Assembly: GCA_030538115.1 (NCBI GenBank)
Contig: JAUNUP010000004.1
Coordinates: forward strand, 4,050 to 68,049
DNA: 64,000 nt
Source: Dermatophilus congolensis
Lineage (GTDB): Bacteria; Actinomycetota; Actinomycetes; Actinomycetales; Dermatophilaceae
Direction of reading: 5' to 3'
Notes under the pieces: model-generated
Told to the model about the DNA's origin: nothing
The model's database searches: none
Seen by the model: only the letters and a program-made list of their open reading frames with translations
In this document: positions 35,091 through 43,311 of the stretch, in pieces
How the letters are laid out: every line of letters begins with the position of its first letter
Position numbering within the stretch: position 1 is the first letter of the stretch
Position numbers and translations under genes: made by a program

Positions 35091-36061
35091 CGGTACTCCT
35101 GAAGTCGCTGCAAGAACCCGGTCGCGGCCGAGACACCCGCGACGATTCCGCCGGTCAGCAGTGTTGCCCCGGCCAGGCCCACAGGCCAGATCAGGGAGCC
35201 GCTCGCCGTCAGCGCACCGGCGGTGATCACGCCGCCGAGTAGCAGGATGCCCACCGTGACCGGCACGTTGAACATGCGGCGCGTGCGGCTCGCGAGAGAG
35301 ATCGCGCCTCCCACCAGCGTGGCGAGGGCGATCACGCTGAGCAGACCGAAAATCGTGACCGGCAGCCAGGCGGCGGCACCCGCCTCGGCCTCGCTCTGCA
35401 TCGCAGACAGAGGCTGCTGCACCTGCTGCCGGTAGATCTCGGTGGCGCTCGCAACCGATCCGGTTCCGCTGGTCGCCGCGGTCCCGGTGACTCCGGCCCT
35501 GGTCACCGTGCCGGAGTAGGACGATAGGGCGCCTGCGGCTCGAGTCAACGCCTCCACCTGCGCCGGGGGAGCGTCTGCGGCTACGCGGGGAATCTGGGTT
35601 GCGAGGTCGGAGGCCGCGTTCGAGAACTCTTGGCGCTGCGCCGCCGTCGACCTGGTCGAACCGGCGGCCTGCGCGAGCTGCGGCAGCGCGTCGGCCTGCG
35701 ACACCGCCTGGTCGAGGGCGGCGGCGTACCCCGCGTCGGGTGCGCCGATGACCTCTGGCTGCGACACGGCCAGGCCGCCGAAACCGACGAGCGAGCACGT
35801 GATCAACGACGCCACGGCATAGCTGCGCAGCGCGGCCCGTGTGCCTCGCCTCGGCCGGGCCTTGGCCGGGTTGGCCTTCTTTCCCGCCGACCCGGTGGTC
35901 TGCGCCGCGGCCTGCTCCGGAGCCGCGCTCTGGGCGACGGTTCCGCCGGCTCGTTCGGGAGCCGAGGTCGGCGCCGGACCCGCAGCCGGCGCCTGTGCTT
36001 GAGCACCCTGAGCGGCCTGCGGGCCGGGAGCCTGCGCGCCCTGTGCGTTCATCGCGCTCAC
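35087..36061 (-). CDS. Membrane protein of the PknG/TelA locus, unknown function
   Basis: 324 residues. The N-terminal 70 residues are Ala/Gln/Pro-rich, followed by a basic stretch and one membrane helix (YAVASLITCSLVGFGGLAV). An extracytoplasmic helical region of about 130 residues follows, then three further helices in the last 100 residues. The layout suggests a membrane-anchored sensor or platform. It overlaps the AAA+ gene (36058-36061) and the coiled-coil gene (35087-35090). No family was recognised. Confidence 0.72.
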   Translation of the reverse strand: MSAMNAQGAQAPGPQAAQGAQAQAPAAGPAPTSAPERAGGTVAQSAAPEQAAAQTTGSAGKKANPAKARPRRGTRAALRSYAVASLITCSLVGFGGLAVSQPEVIGAPDAGYAAALDQAVSQADALPQLAQAAGSTRSTAAQRQEFSNAASDLATQIPRVAADAPPAQVEALTRAAGALSSYSGTVTRAGVTGTAATSGTGSVASATEIYRQQVQQPLSAMQSEAEAGAAAWLPVTIFGLLSVIALATLVGGAISLASRTRRMFNVPVTVGILLLGGVITAGALTASGSLIWPVGLAGATLLTGGIVAGVSAATGFLQRLQEYR

Positions 36062-37911
36062 TTCAGCGTCTCCGTCGTGTCGTCGTCACCCACAGCGCCA
36101 CCTTCGCCACTGTTGCCGCCGTCGCCCTCGACATCGCTGCCCTCGACGTCGCCGGGCTCGCCGGTGACGGGCGCGTCGCCACTCGGGCGAGCACCGGTCT
36201 CCGGCGGGCTCAGCTCGTCTCCGGGCTCCGTGGAGGCCGCTTCGTCCGTTGTATCCGAGGGCACCGACAGGTCTACGCTCTCGCGGTCCTCGAGATCGAC
36301 GCGCTCTATCGTGCGGAGCTGATCGGTGCTCGGGTCCTTGACTCCCCGGATCCGCACCGCGTGCCGCCCGATCGCGCCCTCGAAGGTGTTGCGGGCGAAG
36401 CGGCCGTTGCCGAAGGTCGCGTCGCGCGGTGTGGCAGCGACGATTTCGCGGAAGCGGGCCTCGGCCTCCGGCGAGATGTCGTAGTCGTTGTTTTTCGCCT
36501 GCAGCAGCAGGATCTTGGTGATCTCGTCGTCGGTGTAATCGTCGAATTCGATCGTCGTGCGAAACCGGCTGGCGAGACCGGGGTTGGTGTCGATGAACTT
36601 CGCCATCGGCACCGGGTAGCCCGCCACGATGACGACGAGTTCGCTGCGGTGGTCTTCCATCTCTTTGACCAGGGTGTCTACGGCCTCCTGACCGTACTGG
36701 TCGGAGGCGAGCGTGTACGCCTCGTCGATGAACAGCACGCCACCGATCGCCGACTTGCACACCTCGGCGGTCTTGATCGCGGTCTGGCCGACGTAACCGG
36801 CGACGAGTTCGGAGCGGTCGACCTCGACGAGCTGCCCCTCCGCCAACAGGCCGAGCGCGTGGTAGATGCCGCCGACCAGCCGCGCGACCGTGGTCTTGCC
36901 CGTGCCGGGGTTGCCGACGAAGACGAGGTGCCGGGTCAGCACCGCCGACTTCAGTCCGGCCTTCGTGCGCATCGCGTCGACCTCGAGCATCGCCACTTGG
37001 CGGTGGATCTCGGCCTTCACCGAGGTCAGCCCGATGAGGGAGTCGAGCTCGGCGAGCAACTCGTCGACGGTCTTCTCGGGCTGCTTCGGCTCCGCCTTCT
37101 CCGGGGTTGTCGGCGCTTCGCCCGCCGTCGCGGTGGGGGCCTGGCCCTGCGTCGGGTCGCCGGGAGCAGCCGGCACACCCGGAGTGCCTGGCGTGCCGGG
37201 GTGCGGCGGCAGGCCGGTGAGGTCGAACGGATCGACGTTCGCATTCGGATCGCCCAGCCCCGGCTGACCGGACTGACCCGGCTCGCGCTGACCGGGGAGG
37301 TAGCGCGAGAGCACGTCACGTGTCGACTGCGTCAGCGCTCCGAGCTGCGCGAGAACGTCTTCGGCGTGGATGCGCGCAGCGGGCAGGTGCGAATTGTCGG
37401 GCTGCGGAGCAGTAGGAGCTGTGGGAGCAGCAGGAGCGGAGCGAGCGGCGGGCGTCGGCCAGGTCGCACCGCCTCCGGCCACGCGCGCGGCGGCAGCCCG
37501 CTGGGCTCCGGCGAACGTCACGGCCTTGGTGCCCGCGGAGGCCGGTGCGCCTTCGACGGTGCACGCGGCAGCGGCGACGTCGGCGAGCACGTCTGCGTAG
37601 GTCAGGGCCTGACGCGAGCCCGCTTCGACGAGCAGAGCGAGCACGGGGGTCGGGCCGTAGGCGTAGCGGCGCCCGTCGGAGACGGCAGCGAAGAAGTCGG
37701 AGGTCGACCCACCCATGAGCGCCCGCCACGATTCGTGCACAGAGCTCGGGCGGCTCGTCTCGAGCACGGCAGCAGCGAGGGCCTTGCCCTCGGCGCGGGC
37801 GGCGGCTTCGTCCACTCCGGCAGCGGTGGCGGCGGCGCTGAGGGCGTCGAGTGCCGCGACCAGGTCGAGAGGACCGGTCGAGCCCGAATCGGAGGTGGGG
37901 GGAGTCGTCAC
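36058..37911 (-). CDS. AAA+ ATPase, CbbX/SpoVK (EccA C-terminal)-like
   Basis: 617 residues from GTG 37911 (GAAAGG upstream); the longer open frame enters the previous gene. The N-terminal 150 residues are helical, then a Pro/Gly-rich linker. The AAA+ domain (about 310-550) shows LIGLTSVKAEI, Walker A GNPGTGKTTVARL, pore-loop-like AGYVGQTA, Walker B GVLFIDEAYTL and the sensor region ASRFRTTIEFDDYT. An acidic Gly/Ser/Asp tail closes the protein. Relatives remodel Rubisco or type VII secretion complexes; here no ESX genes are nearby, so the client is probably another product of this locus. Confidence 0.87.
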   Translation of the reverse strand: MTTPPTSDSGSTGPLDLVAALDALSAAATAAGVDEAAARAEGKALAAAVLETSRPSSVHESWRALMGGSTSDFFAAVSDGRRYAYGPTPVLALLVEAGSRQALTYADVLADVAAAACTVEGAPASAGTKAVTFAGAQRAAAARVAGGGATWPTPAARSAPAAPTAPTAPQPDNSHLPAARIHAEDVLAQLGALTQSTRDVLSRYLPGQREPGQSGQPGLGDPNANVDPFDLTGLPPHPGTPGTPGVPAAPGDPTQGQAPTATAGEAPTTPEKAEPKQPEKTVDELLAELDSLIGLTSVKAEIHRQVAMLEVDAMRTKAGLKSAVLTRHLVFVGNPGTGKTTVARLVGGIYHALGLLAEGQLVEVDRSELVAGYVGQTAIKTAEVCKSAIGGVLFIDEAYTLASDQYGQEAVDTLVKEMEDHRSELVVIVAGYPVPMAKFIDTNPGLASRFRTTIEFDDYTDDEITKILLLQAKNNDYDISPEAEARFREIVAATPRDATFGNGRFARNTFEGAIGRHAVRIRGVKDPSTDQLRTIERVDLEDRESVDLSVPSDTTDEAASTEPGDELSPPETGARPSGDAPVTGEPGDVEGSDVEGDGGNSGEGGAVGDDDTTETLK

Positions 37912-37936
37912 GAGATGGCCTTTCGGGTCGGTGACG

Positions 37937-38752
37937 TCACAGGTCGAGAGAGCTCGGCGGCCGCAGACGCTGCGGCTCGTCGGGCGCGGGGGTGTGCGAG
38001 GTTTCGCGCGGCTCCGGTGCGGTCGGTGCAGGCGTCGCGGTGGGCGTGGGGGGCGCGAGTGGCCCGGGCGACTCGGGCTGGTCAGATCCTGCGACAGACT
38101 CCGGCGCAACCGAATCTGCCTGCGTCGATGATGGTTCCGTTGCGTTCGGCATCTCGGCGGGTGCCGAGGCCGCCCCAGCACCCGGCCCATCGCCGGCCGC
38201 AGGAGCGGGGGCCGGAACCGAGGTCTCGCCCTCGCCGATCACGAGGTTGCCGGTCGCGGCCGTCGTGCCCCGACCGAACTTCTCCTGCAAAAACCGCCCG
38301 TGTGCCACGAGGGCGTTGGCGTCGCTGCGGTAGACGGCGTCGAAGACCCGATCCATCGTCGCGCCGAGCAGGTCGAGCTGATCGACCAGCACCATGAGTG
38401 ACGTGCGGCCTCCGTCGACAGGCCGGGTGTCGGCGAATCGCCGCGGCAGGCGCAGATATCCGTTCACTGCGTCCGGCAGGTAATCGGTCGCGGTGGCCAT
38501 GACGTTGTAGGCGCTCGCGCTGCCCGCCCCGAGCTGGTCGAGGCGGGGGAGGGTGTCCCGCACCGCAGCGGTCACGCGCAGCACCCGCGCAGTCACGGTG
38601 GACGGCACGGATCCACCCGTGACCAGCTCCTCCGTGTGGTCGAGTGCGGCGCGCAGGGTGTCGCCCGTGGGCGGCCCCGACGACTGCTCGACGGGTGCGG
38701 CCTCCTGCGGCCTGTTGCCGCCGATGCGCGACAGGAAATCCCCGAAAACCAT
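37937..38752 (-). CDS. Unknown protein between telA and the AAA+ gene
   Basis: 271 residues. The first 165 or so are helical and fairly hydrophobic but without membrane helices (for example LMVLVDQLDLLGATMDRVF). The remaining 100 residues are Pro/Ala/Thr/Glu-rich and probably disordered. No known domain was recognised. It starts 134 bases after the TelA-like gene and ends 25 bases before the ATPase gene, so it belongs to the same transcription unit. Confidence 0.7.
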   Translation of the reverse strand: MVFGDFLSRIGGNRPQEAAPVEQSSGPPTGDTLRAALDHTEELVTGGSVPSTVTARVLRVTAAVRDTLPRLDQLGAGSASAYNVMATATDYLPDAVNGYLRLPRRFADTRPVDGGRTSLMVLVDQLDLLGATMDRVFDAVYRSDANALVAHGRFLQEKFGRGTTAATGNLVIGEGETSVPAPAPAAGDGPGAGAASAPAEMPNATEPSSTQADSVAPESVAGSDQPESPGPLAPPTPTATPAPTAPEPRETSHTPAPDEPQRLRPPSSLDL

Positions 38753-38886
38753 GCCCTACCTCGACCTCCTCACGCTGCCTTCAACCTCGCCTGCCGTGCG
38801 CCGCGACCGCTCGTCGTGCCCGACATCGTTGCCGACTCGACGTTCGACCGGCAGGCGAGGGTTCCCTCTCGTGGTGAACGCGACGG

Positions 38887-40098
38887 TCAGAGGCGCTGGC
38901 CTCCGCCGAGGTCGAGCGCGCCTGTGCGGTTGCGCTGGTCGGACTGCGAGACCCGGTCGAGGTACGAGCGTGACTTCTCGACCTCGTTCTCCAGCGTGCC
39001 GATGGTCTGCGCCATGTTGTCCAGGGCCTCGACCTTGAACTGATCGATCGCATCCATCGTCTGGTAGATGTTCTGGAACGCGGCCTGCAGCTGCGGCAGA
39101 CCGATCGTCGCGCTCGCGGCCTGCTGCTGAATCGCGACCGAGTTGTCGCGCAGCATCTCCGAGGTCGACTGGATGAGGTTGCTCGTCGTGATGTTGAGCG
39201 CGGTGATCTGCTCGAGCACGAGCTTCTGGTTGTTGAGCGCCTGCGCCACGATGATCGCGGTACGCAGCGCCGACACCGTGGTGGTGCTGGCCCGGTCGAC
39301 ACCCTTGATCAGCTCGATGTTGTTCTTGATGACGATGTCGATGGCCAGATAGTTCTGAATCGACACCGCGAGCTGCGTGAGCAGGTCTTGGTGCTTCTGC
39401 CGCACGTAGAACAGCACGTCCTCGCGCATGGCCTTGGCGCGCTCCGGGTCGGTGGCGTCGAGCTCGGCGATCTGCGCCGCGAGCTTCGAGTCGAGCCTCT
39501 CGGCGATGTAGACGTACTGATTGAGCCGCCCCATCGAGTCCCACAACTGCTGCTTCTCGAGGTTGAGGGCTGCGTTGTCGCGCAGCAGCTCGTCCTGTCC
39601 GTTGCGCAGCGAGTGCAGGATGCCGTCGAGCTGCTTCTGGCTCGACTCGTAGCGGCGGAAGTAGTCGGTGATCTTGTCACCCATCGGGATGAAGCCCAGC
39701 ACCTTCTTGCCGATGCTCGCCTTGCTCGGGTCGAGGTCTTCGACCGTGCGGCGCAGCTCGAGCAGCGTGCCGCTGACCTTCGACTCCTTGCTGATCTCGC
39801 CGCTCTTCAGCGCCTTGACGGGCGTCTGCAGCAGGCGGTTGCTCGTCTCGGCGGCGCGACGGATGTCGGCGTCGCCCATCGAGCGCAGATCGGCGGCCTT
39901 GGCCTCGAATTCCGGTGATTTCGTAGCGGCCCCGGCGAGGCTGGAGAGGTAGTCGTCCACCTTCGCGTCGAGGGTGGGGATCGCCTCCTGGGGCACCGCC
40001 GGCGCCATCTTGGGGGCGGCGGTGGCAGCGACGGCCTGCGGAGGCGCGGGGGCCTCGAGCGTGAGCGTGGCCTCCGGCGGCTGCAGCGGCGTCGTCAT
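38887..40098 (-). CDS. TelA-family toxic anion resistance protein
   Basis: 403 residues from ATG 40098 with AAGGAG; the longer frame to 40335 is unsupported. Pfam TelA family features are visible: a variable Ala/Pro-rich N-terminus, then a long helical bundle with LGFIPMGDKITDYFRRYESS near residue 135 and NNIELIKGVDRASTTTVSAL near 270. The founding members are linked to tellurite and bacteriocin tolerance and occur with Ter stress genes. The mechanism is unknown. It is the first gene of the nine-gene cluster. Confidence 0.9.
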   Translation of the reverse strand: MTTPLQPPEATLTLEAPAPPQAVAATAAPKMAPAVPQEAIPTLDAKVDDYLSSLAGAATKSPEFEAKAADLRSMGDADIRRAAETSNRLLQTPVKALKSGEISKESKVSGTLLELRRTVEDLDPSKASIGKKVLGFIPMGDKITDYFRRYESSQKQLDGILHSLRNGQDELLRDNAALNLEKQQLWDSMGRLNQYVYIAERLDSKLAAQIAELDATDPERAKAMREDVLFYVRQKHQDLLTQLAVSIQNYLAIDIVIKNNIELIKGVDRASTTTVSALRTAIIVAQALNNQKLVLEQITALNITTSNLIQSTSEMLRDNSVAIQQQAASATIGLPQLQAAFQNIYQTMDAIDQFKVEALDNMAQTIGTLENEVEKSRSYLDRVSQSDQRNRTGALDLGGGQRL

Positions 40099-40495
40099 GG
40101 TTCTCCTTAGACGTTCGATTCCCCGTGGTCGCGTCCTCGGCCCGCCCGCCCCTGTCGCTCCACCTGTCGAAAGTGGTGGCGTGCGGGGGGCCGCAGGAAG
40201 CTCGCACGTCTTCACCCCCAACTGTTCCACACACCCGTGTGTCATCGCCGACCCAAGGTGCCAACCCCGTCTCCGGCGGTCTCGCGGAGCTCTCGTGACG
40301 CCTGGGCCAACGACACGCCCGACACCGGGCGGCACCAGCGCAGACGCGCGCGGGGTTACGTTGACGGCGGCAATTCGGTTAACTGCCAGACAAGCTCACG
40401 GAAAAAGGGGGGTATTGCCGGCTCAGGGACCGGGTATGTCTGCCGATAGGAGGCGGTACCTGGCCGATTCGGCCACGGTCAATAGGAGGTTGAGG
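40099..40495. other. Divergent promoter region of the telA locus
   Basis: 397 bases between the divergent telA-like gene and the small gene at 40496. The middle is GC-rich without a convincing frame. An AT-richer patch (AATTCGGTTAACTGCC near 40372-40387) and a run of A then G (near 40401-40412) are the likely promoter area. Confidence 0.5.
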
Positions 40496-40918
40496 ATGAT
40501 GGGCAGCTTCGGGCTCTCCCCCCTGTTGCGCGCCGCCGCGACGCACCTGGGCCACCCTGTCACGGGCGATGTGCGCTGGTTTCACGCCGGCACCATGGAG
40601 TTGTCGGGCCTGACGGCCTCCGACCGCGAACTCATCTTCGTCGCCACCAGTGAGCGCATCCCCGAGGAGATCCCCGCTGAGGGGATGCTCGTCAGCTTCT
40701 ACGTGCTGCAGATCGCCATGGACCGTCTTGCGGGCCCGCTCAAGGACGGCTCCGACGTCTCGATCCCGTACGCGGAGGCCGTGTACAGCGCGTACGAGGA
40801 GGGTTGCGCCGACGGTAACCCCATCTCGGGCGACCTCTTCGACCTCACCCTCGCCTACCTCGTGGGCAAAGAGCTGGGCCGCCTGGGCCCGGAGCCGGTA
40901 GAACTCGGCCACGCCTGA
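40496..40918 (+). CDS. Small soluble protein divergent from telA, unknown function
   Basis: 140 residues from ATG 40496, chosen because AGGAGG lies 6 bases upstream; an in-frame ATG at 40436 would add 20 residues. The sequence alternates short helices with acidic loops (for example SDRELIFVATSERIPEEIPA) and a helix SFYVLQIAMDRLAG. No signal, membrane helix or recognised domain. It is divergently placed against the stress-like cluster, so a shared regulator is possible. A GTGCCATGGCAC palindrome follows its stop by 34 bases. Confidence 0.65.
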   Translation: MMGSFGLSPLLRAAATHLGHPVTGDVRWFHAGTMELSGLTASDRELIFVATSERIPEEIPAEGMLVSFYVLQIAMDRLAGPLKDGSDVSIPYAEAVYSAYEEGCADGNPISGDLFDLTLAYLVGKELGRLGPEPVELGHA

Positions 40919-40951
40919 CTGCAGCGATGAGGGAATGCGCAGGGCCGAACT

Positions 40952-40963
40952 GTGCCATGGCAC
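40952..40963. repeat. Single palindrome related to the paired elements
   Basis: GTGCCATGGCAC, identical to both arms of the element at 42889-42944, but without a second copy at the expected spacing. It lies on the other flank of the DUF222/HNH gene. Confidence 0.55.
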
Positions 40964-41183
40964 CCCGACCGAGCAGGTGAGCCTTGGGGTCGGGGGGGGG
41001 TCAGGCAAGGCTTTGGCCGCTGGATGATGTGAGGCAGATCACATTCCAACATTCCAGGGTGACTCGTGAATCCGGTTGCGAGTCAAAGGAACTGACGGGG
41101 CTCGACACGAATTCGCCGCGCCGCGAATCCCCTTGCGCCCCAAGGCGGTTCGAGGGTCTTATGGAGTGTATGGATATGCTTTC

Positions 41184-41205
41184 TCGAACGTGTGAACGGT
41201 AGAAT
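41184..41205 (+). promoter_or_regulatory. Promoter with half LexA-like box before the HNH gene
   Basis: TCGAAC (41184-41189) matches one half of the actinobacterial SOS box TCGAAC-N4-GTTCGA. The second half (GAACGG) is degenerate. TAGAAT at 41200-41205 is a good -10 box, placing the transcript start at or beside ATG 41212, so the message may be leaderless. Confidence 0.45.
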
Positions 41206-41211
41206 CGGGGT

Positions 41212-42840
41212 ATGGCTGACACCCCCACCGATGACCCCCGCGAGGCGGGCTGGTGGGGTGCGCAGAACCCGACTCTGGAGTCCGTGACCTACGAGTGGGG
41301 CCGTAGCGCCACAGGCACCGACCCCGACTACTGGACGACCTCCTCGAGCGAGTCCGACTCCACCACGCGAACCAACCGGTGGGATCTCATCCCCACTGCC
41401 GCCGGCGGCTTCGATCTGCCCGATAAGTGGACCTTCCGGCGCGGGCGAGAGCGTGGCGTCGGGGTACTGGGATGCGATCCCCGACACCCCGACACCCCGA
41501 CCGCGACGACCGACTCACCGACGATGAACGGCGCACCCGTGGCGACGGCCTCTGGCCCGGGCGTGGTGAGCGTGGCGGGGGAGGAGCTGTTGGCTCAGTT
41601 GGAGTCGGTGCAGCAGGTCCTGGCCTCGATTCCGGAGCGGTTGACTGGGGTGTACTCCCCGGATCTGGCCGCCCTGGCCGCGCAGGCGTGCGCGGTGGTG
41701 GCCGCTGCCGAAGCCGTCCGGGCCGCCGTCGTGCTCGATGCCGACGCCCGTGGAGTGATCGCCTCCAGTGACAACCCGCGGGTGGACCGGTTCGTCGAGC
41801 ACGCCCACCGTGACGCGCAGGCTCCGGTCTCGTCGCGGGCCGTGTTGGCGTTGAAGGACATCGCGAGGGTCTGTCAGACCCCCGACGTCTCACCCCTACG
41901 CGAGGCGATCACCGCCGGGCGCATCAGTGTGGATACGGCTGCGAGTGCGGCGCGGTTCTTCCGCAAACTGCAGGCCGCGATCGGTCCCGGGAACTGGGAA
42001 CCGGTCCTGGAAGCCATCATCGACGCCGTCGCCGCCGGAGCCACCGCCCGCGAACTCGACTCCCTGGCCGAAGTCCTCATCAGCCAGTACGGCGATGAGG
42101 GTGCGTTGGATCGTGACCATGACGCGAAGTACGTCCAACGCGACATGACCACCTTCCGTCGTGACCGGCACGGCATGCTCACCGCCACGCTCCGCCTCGA
42201 CCCGGCCTCCGAGGCCGTGGTGACGGCAGCGTTGACGGCCCTGTCGATCCCGACCCCCACCCCCGACGGCGACGCGGACCTGCGGACCCCGGGTCAGCGC
42301 CGCGCCGACGCACTGGTCAGCCTGGCTCAGGTCGCGACTCGCTACGACGGGCACGTTCCCGGTACCGGCACGAAAGCCAAAGTGCTCGTCACGATCAGCC
42401 ACGAGACTCTGAGCGGTGCCGTGGCGGGCATGGGCCTGACCGAACACGGACACGTCCTGACTCCCAGTGAGGTGCGGGCGTTGGCGTGCGAGGCCGGGAT
42501 CATCCCGGTGGTCCTGGGTGGTCGTGGGGAGGTGCTGGATGTCGGGCGTGAGGAACGGTTCACCACTCCGGCTCAACGGAACGCCTTGATCATCCGTGAT
42601 CGCGGTTGTACCTTCCCCGGTTGTGACGCGCCGCCTTCGTGGTGCGAAGGGCATCACCTGCTCGACTGGGACCATCACGGTCCTACCGATATGGGCAATC
42701 TTGCTCTCATCTGCAAACGACATCACGTGGAGACGCATCGTTACGGACACGTCGGCACCATCACTCCCGAGGGGGTCATCTGGACCAGGGGTGACGGCTC
42801 AGCCATCGGCAATATCCCCCGTGACTGGCTCTGCCACTGA
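41212..42840 (+). CDS. DUF222 / HNH endonuclease-domain protein (13E12 repeat family)
   Basis: 542 residues from ATG 41212. An N-terminal region of about 100 residues is polar and variable. DUF222 follows (about 120-350). The C-terminal HNH domain shows RGCTFPGCDAP, then EGHHLLDWDHHGPTD, and LALICKRHHVETHRYG, providing the zinc cysteines and the HNH catalytic residues. This family is multicopy in many actinobacterial genomes, and its biological role is not established. It is bordered on both sides by the palindromic elements described here, which suggests it may be mobile or that the elements are linked to it. Confidence 0.9.
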   Translation: MADTPTDDPREAGWWGAQNPTLESVTYEWGRSATGTDPDYWTTSSSESDSTTRTNRWDLIPTAAGGFDLPDKWTFRRGRERGVGVLGCDPRHPDTPTATTDSPTMNGAPVATASGPGVVSVAGEELLAQLESVQQVLASIPERLTGVYSPDLAALAAQACAVVAAAEAVRAAVVLDADARGVIASSDNPRVDRFVEHAHRDAQAPVSSRAVLALKDIARVCQTPDVSPLREAITAGRISVDTAASAARFFRKLQAAIGPGNWEPVLEAIIDAVAAGATARELDSLAEVLISQYGDEGALDRDHDAKYVQRDMTTFRRDRHGMLTATLRLDPASEAVVTAALTALSIPTPTPDGDADLRTPGQRRADALVSLAQVATRYDGHVPGTGTKAKVLVTISHETLSGAVAGMGLTEHGHVLTPSEVRALACEAGIIPVVLGGRGEVLDVGREERFTTPAQRNALIIRDRGCTFPGCDAPPSWCEGHHLLDWDHHGPTDMGNLALICKRHHVETHRYGHVGTITPEGVIWTRGDGSAIGNIPRDWLCH

Positions 42841-42888
42841 GACGCTCCTGCCCCCACCCGCCCCCGGAACCTCGCCTGCTCGGCCGGG

Positions 42889-42944
42889 GTGCCATGGCAC
42901 AAGTCGACCCTGCGAGTCCCGTCGTCGCTTTAGTGCCATGGCAC
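42889..42944. repeat. Paired-palindrome element, copy 2
   Basis: GTGCCATGGCAC at 42889-42900 and again at 42933-42944 with a 32-base spacer starting AAGTCGACCC. Each arm is itself a perfect palindrome. Confidence 0.75.
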
Positions 42945-43238
42945 AGGCTCCGGCGGGCTTCTCGCCTGCGGCCTCGCGGCCGGGGTTCACTGGTGCACGG
43001 TCGCTGCGCGCCCGCCTGGCTCCAGGAGGGACTGTCGGCGAAGCTGGCCTCTGCGGCAGCGAGCCCGGCGCTACCGGAGCGAGTCGTGCAATAGCTTCCG
43101 TGGAACCGCTCCCGACGCGGTGACGGCCGAGGCCGAAGGGCCTTGGCCGGAGTATTGCCACCCTGAAGACGGTAACGACTCGTGAACCTCCCGGTAGCGT
43201 CGAACGGAGCAAACCGCACCGTCTCGCGCGTGGATCCC

Positions 43239-43294
43239 GTGCCGCGGCACTGGTCGGAGAACTCGAGTGTTCCTGCGGACATGTGCCGCGGCAC
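43239..43294. repeat. Paired-palindrome element, copy 3
   Basis: GTGCCGCGGCAC at 43239-43250 and 43283-43294 with a 32-base spacer. The spacer centre (GAACTCGAGTGTTC) is itself nearly self-complementary, so the element could fold into a long hairpin. It ends 18 bases from the argE-like stop. Confidence 0.75.
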
Positions 43295-43311
43295 CCCGGC
43301 GGAGGAGATGC

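Larger units (their letters stand above)
42841..43311. other. Intergenic region carrying two paired-palindrome elements
   Basis: 471 bases between the HNH gene and the convergent argE-like gene. Two elements (42889-42944 and 43239-43294) lie 294 bases apart. The sequence between them shows no convincing gene; short frames there lack ribosome sites. Confidence 0.6.

Noticed and set aside
36058-37911. Type VII secretion (ESX) locus suggested by the EccA-like AAA+ domain
   Set aside because: No EccB, EccC, EccD, WXG100 or mycosin genes in the window; the ATPase keeps company with TelA and PknG instead.
36058-38190. Longer version of the AAA+ protein reaching 710 residues
   Set aside because: It would run through the whole end of the preceding gene; GTG 37911 with a GAAAGG site gives a natural start.
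41140-41160. tRNA-like GGTTCGAG segment
   Set aside because: No acceptor stem, anticodon arm or CCA-compatible folding around it.
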